Assembly (NCBI GenBank): GCA_946965045.2
Contig: OX337231.1
Span: 3,534,001 to 3,598,000 of the forward strand
Direction: 5' to 3'
From: Epithemia pelagica
Lineage: Eukaryota; Bacillariophyta; Bacillariophyceae; Surirellales; Surirellaceae
Length of the DNA: 64,000 nt
The translations under genes and the position numbers were made by a program. Positions 9,490-18,896 of the stretch are shown piece after piece; position 1 is the stretch's first letter, and each line of letters starts with the position of its first letter. The notes beneath the pieces are model-generated. The model was given only the letters and a program-made list of their open reading frames with translations. It had not been told where the DNA came from and did no database searches.

Positions 9490-11095
9490 ATGAATGGCAA
9501 CCCTTCCTCGTCACCACCACCGACAATTAATGTATGGGAGGCTGCTTCCTCGTCGGACAAGGCTGTTTACTATGTAGTTCGACATCCTTGGCAATGGGTC
9601 ATGGAAGACTTATCGAAAGACTTGAACCATATGGCACCGGTGGATAATCCCAACAATCTCCCTTTGGCCAAGCAACAACAGGAAGAAGAGCAACAACAAA
9701 AGCAACAGCAACCAGCGTCGAATTCCCGTCGCGGTCATGGAAGTTTGGGTGGAAGTGGCCGTTTGTCTCGTCGGAGTCCCAAATCCAGCAGTCAAGGACG
9801 AGCCTCCTTGCGATTGGAAGTGGTGAACTCGACGACGAATCAAGTGGTCTTGGCCGTTCATGGGACGTCGGCCTGTTTTGAGGGATTGGGCGATAAGGAT
9901 GAATTGGTCCGAACCATGCAACGATGTCGCTGCGATCATTTGCACTTGTCACCCCCGTCGTTATTGATTCAATGGGATGTCACTCCGGAAGAATGTCACA
10001 ATCTGGTGGGTTCGACCCTCCCCGTCTTGACGACGACGACTGGGAACAGTGCGATCCATCCTTCGGCCTATGCCGTCCTCAAGGAACCCATGGGAAGTCA
10101 AGGCAAGGGCATCTTTTTTGTCCGAAATGCCCAAGAAATTCATGAAATTATTGATCGGAATCATCAACGAGCCTCGGAAGATCCCGACTTGTTGGAAAAT
10201 CTGATTGCCGTCAAGGGACGCATTCCCAGTTGGGGTACGTATCGCACAACCCACAGAGTGCCACAATGGCATGCCGCCTCGATGGTGCAGGAGGAATGTT
10301 CCTGTGCAGACGTGGCATAGTGCTTGCATTGTTTCTCACTGTACTCGTTGTCTTTTTTTTTCTCGGTGACGCGTTTGTACTGTTGCGTTGTCGATTGCTT
10401 GTTGTGCTTTGGCACAAACCACAGTCTTGCAAGCGGAAGTGTATCCAGCCCTGCTGATTCGAGGTCGACGAAAGTTTCACATTCGATCCTATGTTATTGT
10501 TGTCGAACGGCCCGACGATGAATTGTTGGACATGTATATTTATGCAAGGCACGAAGTTCGAATTGCCGGCCTACCTATTGATGATAATACTGAGGAAGAT
10601 GATCCACAAGAACAAGCCTCCCAGGCACGCAATCCCTTGGCGCACATCACCAATGGTGCCTTGTCGGGGACGACGGAACGAGTCTTGTTGGATCAAGTAC
10701 CTGAATTAACGAGCCGAGGATTTCCACACAAGCTGGAACTCTTTTTGGCTCTAGTCTTTGGGAAATACTTGCTTCCGGATATTTCTCGACGGATTCCCTC
10801 CACCTTGCCTCCTCGAAGTACTACCCAGAATGGATCTTCATCTGTTCCGGTGCGGCAATTTGCCGTGGCGGGCACTGATGTTATGGTAACGGAAGATTTG
10901 CGCTCGTACTTGTTGGAAGTCAATGTCAATCCAGCGGCACCACCCAAACATTTGTGTCAAGCAGAGTTTAGTCAACATTTGCATGGCTTCTTTCGTGATT
11001 TGGTCAATTTGGTCACATTGGGCCATTCGTCTCCCAACTTTTACGATGCCTTTGAAATTTTGGAAGCCGATGCTACCCGCGGCAACCAAACCTGA
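9490..11095 (+). CDS. Tubulin-tyrosine ligase family (TTL/TTLL) ATP-grasp protein, one intron
   Basis: Family members add amino acids such as Tyr, Glu or Gly to tubulin tails. The model joins 9490-10234 and 10425-11095 (471 aa). The splice rebuilds SWVLQAEVYPALLI, the family's expected strand before the RRKFHIRSYV box, across a GTACGT...CACAG intron. ATP-grasp motifs are in order: KEPMGSQGKGIFF (nucleotide loop), RGRRKFHIRSYVIVV, ITNGALSGT (in place of the usual HLTN) and TEDLRSYLLEVNVNP (metal-binding Glu-Val-Asn). The N-terminal third holds a poly-Gln/Glu insert. The start is the first ATG after an in-frame stretch lacking one. It is convergent with the next gene, 367 bases apart. Substrate and added residue cannot be told. 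Confidence 0.82.
10235..10424 (+). other. Intron of the TTL-like gene (190 bp)
   Basis: Donor GTACGT at 10235, acceptor CACAG ending at 10424, pyrimidine-rich stretch at about 10330-10400. Phase 1. Without splicing the first exon would stop at 10320 and the conserved core would be lost. Confidence 0.85.
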
Positions 11096-11462
11096 ATCAA
11101 GCATACTCTACATAGTTAAGAGAGGAGGAGAAGAGCTAGCGACATGAACACACAAAAATTGACAAAAGAACCAAAATAGAGACATAATATCAAACTCGTT
11201 CGTGGTAGTACCTACAACGAGTCATAATCATATAAAGGACAACATGACAAGTTTAGATTACAAAGTGTCTTTGAAAGCTATAAACTTGTGCCAAAAAAAC
11301 TACGACTGTTTGGTTCGACACATGACCTTGTGCCTATGTTCAATTTATCGAAAAGAGTAGAATGATGTTACAGTTTCCATTTGCACTCTTCCAATCGGCG
11401 TTCCAAATGTTCGTTCGTCATGTGTCTCTGTTCAGGATGTTGTTCTGCCAAGCGCCTTCTTT

Positions 11463-14381
11463 TTAAAATCCTGGTGGTTTGGATTCAAAAAAGGCATTGT
11501 CATCCTTGGCGGGTGGTTTGGGTACAATGGCCAATACCTTGAAACGTTCCCCCATTTCGTCGGCGGAGCAGAGTCGTACCATGGCATTGTAAATGGTATC
11601 AATTTGTTCGGCCGCATCGTGTTCAATTTCTTGTTGCTCTTGCAAGGACGACGACAATTTGTGTTTGGACCTGGCCTGTTTCTCAATGGCCTCGCTCAAT
11701 TGAATGGCCCGTTCTTTGATCCCCATGGACATGAGGAAAATTCCTTGTGCCACGGGACCATAGGCTCGTGCTTCCCCGACAGCGGTAGTCGTTGTGCTGG
11801 TTTCCGACGATTCGGCGTCCGGGGTGGTGGGGGACTCGGTGCCATTCGAACTTGCAGATTCGGCGGCGGCAGCGGCAGCCTGCTGCTCTTGATGACGAAC
11901 ATGGCTGGTATTGACGGCATGTTTGAGTGCAGCAAAGTCGACATCGGCCGTGACATCGACTTGTCCGGGTTTGGATAGGAAATGAACTTGTTCGTGTTGT
12001 CCAAAGGCTCGAATCGAATCCCGACTCCCCTCTTGTCCATAATCCACAATCAAGGCACCACCGCCTTGTCGTCCAATCACTTGCGCCAATTCCTGGACCA
12101 ACAAGACCGCTTCAGGATTGACTTCCACCACACTCCCAATGGGAGCCTCCAACCCCGATTCCACCTCACTGGGTAACAATCCCTCGGGAGTCAATCGCAA
12201 GAGTGTCTTGGTAGCAGGAGTCGCCTCGGGTGATAAGACAATCCGTAACCGTAACTTTTCCTTGAGCAAATCGGATTTCGAAGAAGAAGATGATGATGAT
12301 GCAGAGCCTTCTTTTGTATTGGTGTCGGTCGACGACGAGGCAGAGGACGAAGCTGCTGCTGCTGCTCCTGCTTGCTCTTTGTTTTGTGCTTGATGATTGT
12401 GTTGTTGTTCTTGTTCCAGTTGTTCTTGTCGTTGTTCGTCTTCCAAATCTTGTCGGAGGGCAATATCGACCAATCGTTCTCTCCATCCCTCACGTGTTTT
12501 TTCAAAGGCATAAATGGGCAAGGCATCCAAAAATTCTTGGCAAATGGCAAAGGTGGGCAAATAGGATTGGTGTTGATGTTGCCACACTTGAAAGGACAAG
12601 AAATTGTCGTGCCAATACACGGGAATGGTTTTGACCGTCTCATCATTGTCACCATCTGGTTGGCTGTTGTTGTTGTGGTCGTCGTCTTGGACGAGTTGGG
12701 TTGTGACCGATGTGGCAGTGGTCGACGACGACGACGACGACGACAAGACGGAGGGTGTTTCCAGGGCGGGATGTCCTTGCACCAAACCCAAAGACTCTGG
12801 TTCGTTGTCGGAATTGGTTTGTGGTGGTTGCTGTTTGGATGTGTGCAAGAGTTTGGCTTGATGAAACTCCAATTTCCACGTGGGACCACCCTTGTGGTTG
12901 TCCTTGTGGTTGGCATCGTTCATTTCTTGTCGCAATCGTTCTTGTTGCACGCGTCTTAATTCCGGACTGGTTTCCAACAAATGAATGGCTTGAGGAACGA
13001 CCGTCGATCCGACTTCTTTGCCCGTTTGCAAGGATTTCCAACATCGAATCAAATCCACCAACAGACTCCCCTTGCCTGGTCCGGCTTCGACGTATTGCCA
13101 TCCCTGTTTCCACGATTTCGGGCCACTCGTACGACTGGAAGTATGCGCAAAGGGTCGTTCTTGTTGTTGGGCCGTCAAGGTCATCCAAATGCCCAAGGAT
13201 TCTCCAAACATTTGACTCAATTCGGGAGCCGTAATAAAATCACCACCAATAATGGAGGCTGGATCAAACTGTGACGTCTTGGAGGTGGCGGCCGATGGCT
13301 GGGTCGTCGAGTCGTCATTCTCCTCCAAGTCGTCGACATCGTCTTGATCAAAGGGATCGACGGCCGCACTGATCCCGCGGGTATAATAGCCATATTGCGG
13401 ATGGGACAAGCAGAGGCGCATATAATCGGCGACACTCATGGGTTTGCCGGTTACACCAATCCAGGCGGCCAATTCCTCCCACAATTTGGTGGCCGTTTCA
13501 TAGCCCGTCCAATCTTGTGGTGCACTGGCCATGTGCAAGTCGGGTTGAAACAAATCCTTGTGCGCCCCCGGCAACAAGTACGAGGACGAATCAAAGACGG
13601 CATCCGGTGTCAGGGCGGCTGGATTCGTAGAAGTGGAAGAAGATGAAGATGTTTTGCCGCCCATGGACGATTCGTCGGCCTGTTGTTGTTGTTGTTGTTT
13701 TATTTCTTGCTGATATTGTTGTACCAACACTTGTCGTTGTTGTTCCAATTGCGAGGCGGTAAATTGATGCCAATCTTGATTGGACCGAGCGGCAAAGGAA
13801 GAATCATTCGTATTATTATTATTAGTGTCGGTTGTGGAGGGATGATAGGAAAAGGTTTGAATCAAGGGAGGAATGGGAGTGGAGGAGGACGAGGACGAGG
13901 ACGAAGAGGAGGAGGATGCCGTCGAACTTGTTGTTGTTGTGGTTGTGGTTGTGGCAGATTTGGAAGGTCTCGTTTGGGTGTTTCGGGGATTTTTGTGGTG
14001 TCGTTTGCCACTGCTAAACCATTGACTGCCACCACCACTACAAGCAACCGCCACAACCGACGAGGACGAACCGAGCCATGGCCGAGACAGTGGTTTGGTT
14101 CTTGTAGTATTCGCAGCAGCAGCAGTGGTGGATGCCGTTGTGGTATTAAATGTCCTTGTGGTTGTGGTTTCGTTTGGAATCCGTTCCAGGACGGTCCTTG
14201 TTGCTGGGGAGGCAAACCACAAAGAAGGACGAATCCGAGACAGTCCTGCTGATGGAAGTGTTGTTGTTGCCTGGATGTGCATGCCTCCTTGTCGTTGTTG
14301 CGGCCAACGATTGGACCATGGAGGGCGACGACGAAGACAACGGGAGATCAACCTTGGTTGTGACAGTGCCATTCCACTCAT
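11463..14381 (-). CDS. NDUFAF7: NDUFAF7/MidA-like mitochondrial SAM-dependent methyltransferase
   Basis: NDUFAF7 symmetrically dimethylates an arginine of NDUFS2 during early assembly of respiratory complex I in mitochondria. The protein has 972 aa, about twice the usual 400-450. The Arg-rich, acid-poor N-terminus fits a mitochondrial presequence and is followed by about 280 low-complexity residues (Ser, Thr, Asn, Gln). Family motifs: SVADYMRLCLSHPQYGYY (about 315-333), GGDFITAPELSQMFGE, the SAM loop VEAGPGKGSLLVDL, EFLDALPIYAFEK, GWRERLVDI, LIVDYGQEG, and DVTADVDFAALKHAV near the end. Extra Ser/Gln/Asp-rich inserts lie between the conserved blocks. The start is the ATG at 14381, with another three codons on. 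No intron is needed. Confidence 0.85.
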   Translation of the reverse strand: MSGMALSQPRLISRCLRRRPPWSNRWPQQRQGGMHIQATTTLPSAGLSRIRPSLWFASPATRTVLERIPNETTTTRTFNTTTASTTAAAANTTRTKPLSRPWLGSSSSVVAVACSGGGSQWFSSGKRHHKNPRNTQTRPSKSATTTTTTTTSSTASSSSSSSSSSSSTPIPPLIQTFSYHPSTTDTNNNNTNDSSFAARSNQDWHQFTASQLEQQRQVLVQQYQQEIKQQQQQQADESSMGGKTSSSSSTSTNPAALTPDAVFDSSSYLLPGAHKDLFQPDLHMASAPQDWTGYETATKLWEELAAWIGVTGKPMSVADYMRLCLSHPQYGYYTRGISAAVDPFDQDDVDDLEENDDSTTQPSAATSKTSQFDPASIIGGDFITAPELSQMFGESLGIWMTLTAQQQERPFAHTSSRTSGPKSWKQGWQYVEAGPGKGSLLVDLIRCWKSLQTGKEVGSTVVPQAIHLLETSPELRRVQQERLRQEMNDANHKDNHKGGPTWKLEFHQAKLLHTSKQQPPQTNSDNEPESLGLVQGHPALETPSVLSSSSSSSTTATSVTTQLVQDDDHNNNSQPDGDNDETVKTIPVYWHDNFLSFQVWQHQHQSYLPTFAICQEFLDALPIYAFEKTREGWRERLVDIALRQDLEDEQRQEQLEQEQQHNHQAQNKEQAGAAAAASSSASSSTDTNTKEGSASSSSSSSKSDLLKEKLRLRIVLSPEATPATKTLLRLTPEGLLPSEVESGLEAPIGSVVEVNPEAVLLVQELAQVIGRQGGGALIVDYGQEGSRDSIRAFGQHEQVHFLSKPGQVDVTADVDFAALKHAVNTSHVRHQEQQAAAAAAESASSNGTESPTTPDAESSETSTTTTAVGEARAYGPVAQGIFLMSMGIKERAIQLSEAIEKQARSKHKLSSSLQEQQEIEHDAAEQIDTIYNAMVRLCSADEMGERFKVLAIVPKPPAKDDNAFFESKPPGF

Positions 14382-14542
14382 TTTTTTATAGTCGGAGATG
14401 GAGATGGAGATGGGATTCTCTATACTCTCAATAAGAAAAGGAAGGATCCAAGATAGAACAGGATGATGACGAAAAAGAGAGAAAAATGAATCTATTGTGG
14501 GTGACGGGTGTGGAATGGATCTTTTCGCTAAGGGCTGGGTAA

Positions 14543-14585
14543 GGCCGTTCCTATAGCATCGACAAAACCAAACCTGAAGCGTGAC
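14543..14585 (+). repeat. Harbinger left terminal inverted repeat
   Basis: Matches the reverse complement of 18248-18290 at 41 of 43 positions by eye. It ends in GAAGCGTGAC, next to a TGACGTCA-like palindrome in the subterminal region. Confidence 0.9.
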
Positions 14586-14779
14586 ACGTCACAAAAAACC
14601 CGGAAATATGACGTCAAATCCGGGTTTTCTGTCATTTCAGGTTTTGCATCGACAAAACCTGAGCGCAGGTTTTGTAATTTTTTTAACCCTCCAAACCAAC
14701 CTTCCAACCTGAAATCGCATTAGGGATAAATTTCTCCGCCTCATTTGTTTCTCGTCCTTTGTGTCATTGTTCCTCGACA

Positions 14780-16390
14780 ATGAACGATTACGACACCGAT
14801 TCATCGAACGAGTCCTCTGTTGACAGACGAACCAAGAGGAGGAGAGTTAAGGAGACACTGCGCTTTTTGGCTGCCGCAGCTGTTGCTTTAGCCTCTACTG
14901 AGGATCCACCATCCGACTCATGCAACTCGACCTCCAAGACTCCTCGTACCAGAGCTCCCAGGTCAGGAAAGTCCCCCAAGTTCTTTGTCAAAGATGCAAC
15001 CGGTAATTTGGTGGAAATGTCCCCGCAGCTGTCACCTTGGTATATGAACTATGTGGAAAACCCAAATTCCCTTGACCCTAAGTTTTTGAAAAAATTCCGT
15101 CGTCGTTTCCGTGTCCCATTTTCTGCGTTCATATCTCTACTGGACATGGTAAAATCGCCGGAAAACCAAAAATATTTTGGACGGTGGTTCGGCGGAACAC
15201 CAAGACAACAAAAAGCTCCCTCCGTTCCTATAGAGCTATTGTGCTTAGGAGCACTCCGATATCTTGGTCGGGGGTGGACATTTGACGATCTAGAAGAAAA
15301 TACAGGAATCGATGAAGAAACGAATAGACAGTTTTTTCACAAGTTTATCGATTGGGGTAGTGAAGTTCTATTTAAGCACTACGTTGAAGTACCGTCCTCG
15401 TCCAATGAAGCCAGATCGACAGAATACGAAGCAGCAGGCATGATTGGGTGCATAGGTTCCATGGATGCGACTCATATTTTGGCGGAGAAAATATTGCATG
15501 ACCTAAAACAGGAACACACTGCCCGCAAACTGCATGGTACCGCAAGGACTTATAACATAGTAACTAACCACCGTCGAAAGATTCTTTGTACCACCAAAGG
15601 GCATCCTGCCAGGTGGAATGACAAGACACTGGTCAAGTATGATGAACTGGCCACGACTCTTCGGTACGGAAAAAATGACAAGCTCGACAACTTCCCTTTC
15701 AAGTTACTGCAGCGAAATTCAGAGGGAGAAGTGATAGAGGTTGAGTACCGAGGTGCATGGTTGCTCGTTGATAATGGGTATCTAAACTGGTCTTGTACCG
15801 TACCTCCCATCAAAATTTCGGACAATTTGCCAGCTTTGGAGTTTTCGGAGTGGGTGGAGTCTTTACGTAAAGATGTTGAGTGTACGTTTGGTATTCTCAA
15901 AGGCAGATGGCGTATACTAAAAGCGGGAGTGCGACTCCACGGAATCAAAGCCGTGGACAAGGTATGGCTAACCTGTTGTGCTCTACATAATCTCCTATTG
16001 GAAAATGATGGTAGGTTAGAGACCGACGAATGGTTGACAGAGCTTGGAGATTTTGATGACGAAGACATAGAACAGGCCATTCCTCAGGCAATCACGAATC
16101 GGATTCTACAACATGGTGATATTCGTCGTTTCGATTCGTCCGACATGGGCCGGGGAAATGACTACTGTGAAGATCTTGACGACGACGAGAGTCAAGCTGA
16201 TTCTCCAACAATTGAAATAGAGCAAGAAGTACTTCCAGAGGCTGAAAAGGAGTATCTTGAGAAAGCAAAAGACGACAAAGGTATTATACGGGTTCGTCTG
16301 CTTCCGTTGTCAGTGTTCCGCAATCGACTAATCGAGAACTTTGACATATTGCAAAGTCAGGGAAAAGTGAAATGGCCCGGTATAGACTAA
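14780..16390 (+). CDS. PIF/Harbinger DDE transposase (536 aa)
   Basis: Catalyses cut-and-paste transposition of the host element. The start is the ATG at 14780, after a leader lacking in-frame ATGs. An acidic, Lys/Arg-containing N-terminus precedes the DDE nuclease. Catalytic acids are visible in GSMDATH (first Asp), LLVDNGYL (second Asp) and KDVECTFGILKGRWRIL (Glu), the family's order and spacing. CCALHNLLLEND marks the domain's end. The C-terminus is acidic and variable. The length is slightly above the family's usual 350-500. No stop or frameshift interrupts it, so the element may be active with its accessory protein. Confidence 0.92.
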   Translation: MNDYDTDSSNESSVDRRTKRRRVKETLRFLAAAAVALASTEDPPSDSCNSTSKTPRTRAPRSGKSPKFFVKDATGNLVEMSPQLSPWYMNYVENPNSLDPKFLKKFRRRFRVPFSAFISLLDMVKSPENQKYFGRWFGGTPRQQKAPSVPIELLCLGALRYLGRGWTFDDLEENTGIDEETNRQFFHKFIDWGSEVLFKHYVEVPSSSNEARSTEYEAAGMIGCIGSMDATHILAEKILHDLKQEHTARKLHGTARTYNIVTNHRRKILCTTKGHPARWNDKTLVKYDELATTLRYGKNDKLDNFPFKLLQRNSEGEVIEVEYRGAWLLVDNGYLNWSCTVPPIKISDNLPALEFSEWVESLRKDVECTFGILKGRWRILKAGVRLHGIKAVDKVWLTCCALHNLLLENDGRLETDEWLTELGDFDDEDIEQAIPQAITNRILQHGDIRRFDSSDMGRGNDYCEDLDDDESQADSPTIEIEQEVLPEAEKEYLEKAKDDKGIIRVRLLPLSVFRNRLIENFDILQSQGKVKWPGID

Positions 16391-16596
16391 CCAATGTTCT
16401 TATAAGATTAATCACCAACTTCTCTTTTGTTATCATTCTCTTTCACGGCATTCCCTTGAACCGACTATTTTTTTTTGGATTCTCGTTTCTCGTTTGTTAA
16501 AAATATTCTTTTCGTATCATTCTCTTTCACGGCATTCTCTTTCATTGATAGTATATTTTTTGGGATTCTCGTTTGTTAAAAGTATTCTTTTGGATT

Positions 16597-17316
16597 TCAG
16601 ATTTCTGTGTTTCCACCTTCGGAGATACGACGCGGTACGATTTCAGAATTGACTGACTTGGTTGATGTGTCAATTGTAACAATTGTCTTGGGTACGCTTG
16701 CTTTCGGAGTCTCGAGGGCATGTTCATTCGCCAAATTTGAATCCACCAACTTCACGACTTTCTTGGCCCTCTCAATAATGGGCTGACCCGACTGCCGCTT
16801 ACTTGCCTCCTGTTTCTCAATTAGTGCATCGATTGCTTGCCGCAGCATCTCTGATTCATCCCATTTCTGATCATGTTCGGAAACAAGTTCAGAGCAGTCG
16901 AATCCACTTTTCATCCTGAGATCAATCTTCCATTCCAAACGTTTGAAGCTCTGCTGGAGGTTCTTGTAGCGTTTCTGCATGTTCTCAAGCTTGGAAATAT
17001 CGCTGTCAATTTCCTTGTCGTCCGCCAATAGGTCGACTATGGAAGCTATGAGACGGTTCCTGGTCTGGTCCTGCACAGAGTCCTGTTGTCCACCGTGGCT
17101 CAAGTTATCACGACATTCACGTTCACGGGCCTTGGACGAAGCAGCATCTTTTCTCGCGGCAGCCTGGGAGTGTTTGTGCTTTTCCAAGGTTCCATAGTCC
17201 TTGTCCATAATCAAAGGCAATGAGTTCTTCACGTGTTCTGTGGCGATTCCGTTTTTAGTGAACAGACAAACTGCAAACCAACCAGCAGCTGGAATGGCCT
17301 TGTATGTCCATTTCAT
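16597..17316 (-). CDS. Harbinger accessory ORF, downstream part (coiled coil)
   Basis: 239 residues, no recognised domain. The middle is charged and predicted helical (DISKLENMQKRYKNLQQSF, ALIEKQEASKRQSG), fitting a coiled coil. Its ATG overlaps the stop of the preceding ORF by four bases (ATGA at 17316-17313). Harbinger elements normally encode one second protein that binds DNA and carries the transposase into the nucleus. This may therefore be the C-terminal half of that protein, split by a frameshift near the A9 run (T9 on the plus strand, about 17334-17342) or joined through an unrecognised intron. Separate translation is also possible. Confidence 0.55.
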   Translation of the reverse strand: MKWTYKAIPAAGWFAVCLFTKNGIATEHVKNSLPLIMDKDYGTLEKHKHSQAAARKDAASSKARERECRDNLSHGGQQDSVQDQTRNRLIASIVDLLADDKEIDSDISKLENMQKRYKNLQQSFKRLEWKIDLRMKSGFDCSELVSEHDQKWDESEMLRQAIDALIEKQEASKRQSGQPIIERAKKVVKLVDSNLANEHALETPKASVPKTIVTIDTSTKSVNSEIVPRRISEGGNTEI

Positions 17317-18014
17317 TTTGATTTGTTTCTCGGCCTTTTTTTTTCAGCCTCGACTCCCTGAGTGAGAGTCTCCACGGGAGGTGTTACATCATCGTCCGAA
17401 GGAGTTTCCACAAAAATACCCTTTGCCTTGCTTTCTAGTACCTTGACCGCCAATTCAGCAAAAAAATCATCGTCGGTTTTGCCCGAAGGCATTTCACCGT
17501 TGGCATTGAGAATCTGCGTGGTGACGAGCGGTAACATCGTCTTCAAGTTGGCAGAGACAGTCATGGCGCTACGAAACAGCGTGCGTGAAGCAATAAGCTT
17601 CCTGTTTCCTTTCTTGGCTTGATGGACTGATGCAACCTCCAAATGTTCCAATCTAATGTGCGCCGTAGGCCCTGTTCCGACAAACACTGGTTTGTCTTCA
17701 CCAGGCAGTAACCTGGGGTTGATTTGGAATGTCACATGGGAGTTTGGGCTGTCTGTCAAACGGGCATTTTTGTCCTTCTTACATTCAACAAAAAGATGGC
17801 GGAAAACGCTGCAACCGAGCACACATTGACAAGCAAAACCCACTTTTTTGGGATCTTTCGTGAGACCATGGTACAAGTTAAACATAAGTTCCTTCCTTTC
17901 TGTCCTCGTCATGGTACCTTGTGTGTTCACATGGTTTAGAATTACCCATGAGATGACGGATTGGACCTCCTTGACAAGATAGGCCTTAGGAGTATAGTCA
18001 GCACTGGCAGCCAT
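17313..18014 (-). CDS. Harbinger accessory ORF, upstream part
   Basis: 233 residues from the ATG at 18014 (MAASADYTPKAYL). I see no Myb/SANT signature of the kind most Harbinger second proteins carry. A Cys-containing stretch (FACQCVLGCSVFRH) and a Lys-rich C-terminus (EAEKKRPRNKSK) suggest a nucleic-acid-binding role, which is inference from position. It lies on the opposite strand to the transposase, the common layout. The stop overlaps the start of the next ORF. Confidence 0.6.
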   Translation of the reverse strand: MAASADYTPKAYLVKEVQSVISWVILNHVNTQGTMTRTERKELMFNLYHGLTKDPKKVGFACQCVLGCSVFRHLFVECKKDKNARLTDSPNSHVTFQINPRLLPGEDKPVFVGTGPTAHIRLEHLEVASVHQAKKGNRKLIASRTLFRSAMTVSANLKTMLPLVTTQILNANGEMPSGKTDDDFFAELAVKVLESKAKGIFVETPSDDDVTPPVETLTQGVEAEKKRPRNKSK

Positions 18015-18247
18015 TGTTCTTGTCGAATTGTTGAAACTAACGGGCAACAGCGACGTGTGAAACCTAAAAAGTGAGGAACGACATAACGGCCAACGCGTTC
18101 TTAAAATTAGTATTGAATAATTCAAAGTAAAGCGAGGGCGTTTTGGGGGTCGGGGGGGGATCGGCTTCGAAAAAGCGCGGAATCGGGTTTTGGTTTTGCC
18201 GGTGCTATAGGACGGCGAAACGCGCCAAAACTGAATTTAGTGATGAC

Positions 18248-18290
18248 GTCACGCTTCAGGTTTGGTTTTGTCAATGCTATAGGAATGGCC
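18248..18290 (-). repeat. Harbinger right terminal inverted repeat
   Basis: Inverted partner of 14543-14585, followed directly by the TAA target duplication. Confidence 0.9.
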
Positions 18291-18896
18291 TAAGCCGATC
18301 CATGTTCGGCTAGGTAGGCTCAGTACAAAACCTACGTAGAGTACATAAAATCACATAGTACACGTCACGCCGGAAATTGTCGGAATTTCAAAAAAATGCA
18401 AAAACGCTCGACAATGATGGCGAGATCCGGTGACGCCGTATGCATTCACCCATGCATCGCATAAACATCCAACCACCGTAAGTCCTTTGCCTTTACCTTT
18501 GAAATTGTTGTCTGAAATTACAGAAGATTTGCCAAGTTGGCTGAAAAGGTACGCTCATTTTTCTGCAGTGATGAAATCGAACGACCGCCCTAACTCATTC
18601 ATTTTTCAAGGGTGCCTGAATCAAAGTGAAAGCAAAGTTGCTCTAGTAGTAAAGATTCTTATTGTAAAAGTGATTCAGGCAGGCTCAATTGTTCAGGAAG
18701 TTATGGCCATGGGGGTGATGACTTCCACCATTGTCGAATGATGGCTTCCGGATTGCACCTTTTCTATCGGTGGCAAGTTTACGACGTGCGACTCGGTGTG
18801 ACCATCCGCCCCACTTCTTACACAGACGAAAATAGTACTACGTAGGTTAATGTACTGAGCCTACTTAGCCGAACATGGATCGGCTTACCCAGCCCT

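Larger units (their letters stand above)
14543..18290 (+). mobile_element. PIF/Harbinger DNA transposon, complete, 3748 bp
   Basis: Terminal inverted repeats of 43 bp (14543-14585 and 18248-18290) differ at two positions; they begin GGCCGTTCC and GGCCATTCC. Each end is flanked by TAA (14540-14542 and 18291-18293), the TWA target duplication typical of this superfamily. Inside are a transposase on the plus strand and one or two accessory ORFs on the minus strand, the usual two-gene plan. Variants of the TIR motif GACAAAACC recur in the subterminal regions (about 14650 and 18190). It is inserted in the left terminal repeat of the TIR element described above. Confidence 0.93.
14531..18896. mobile_element. 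TIR element (MITE-like, ~615 bp) split by a Harbinger insertion
   Basis: The left 12 bases (14531-14542) plus 18294-18896 form one element of about 615 bp. Its right end, in reverse complement, reads AGGGCTGGGTAAGCCGATCC and continues to match for nearly 60 bases the sequence made by joining 14531-14542 to 18294 onward. Both ends are bordered by TA (14529-14530 and 18897-18898), as for Tc1/mariner-type insertions. Inside there is no transposase; a 103-residue frame at 18430-18741 resembles nothing known. It is non-autonomous. Confidence 0.8.

Noticed and set aside
12191-12916. 241-residue frame inside the NDUFAF7-like gene
   Set aside because: Same strand, shifted frame, His/Arg/Thr-rich low complexity. 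The conserved methyltransferase motifs lie in the other frame.
18430-18741. 103-residue frame inside the outer TIR element
   Set aside because: No motif and no similarity to a transposase; too short and without conserved context to call a gene.
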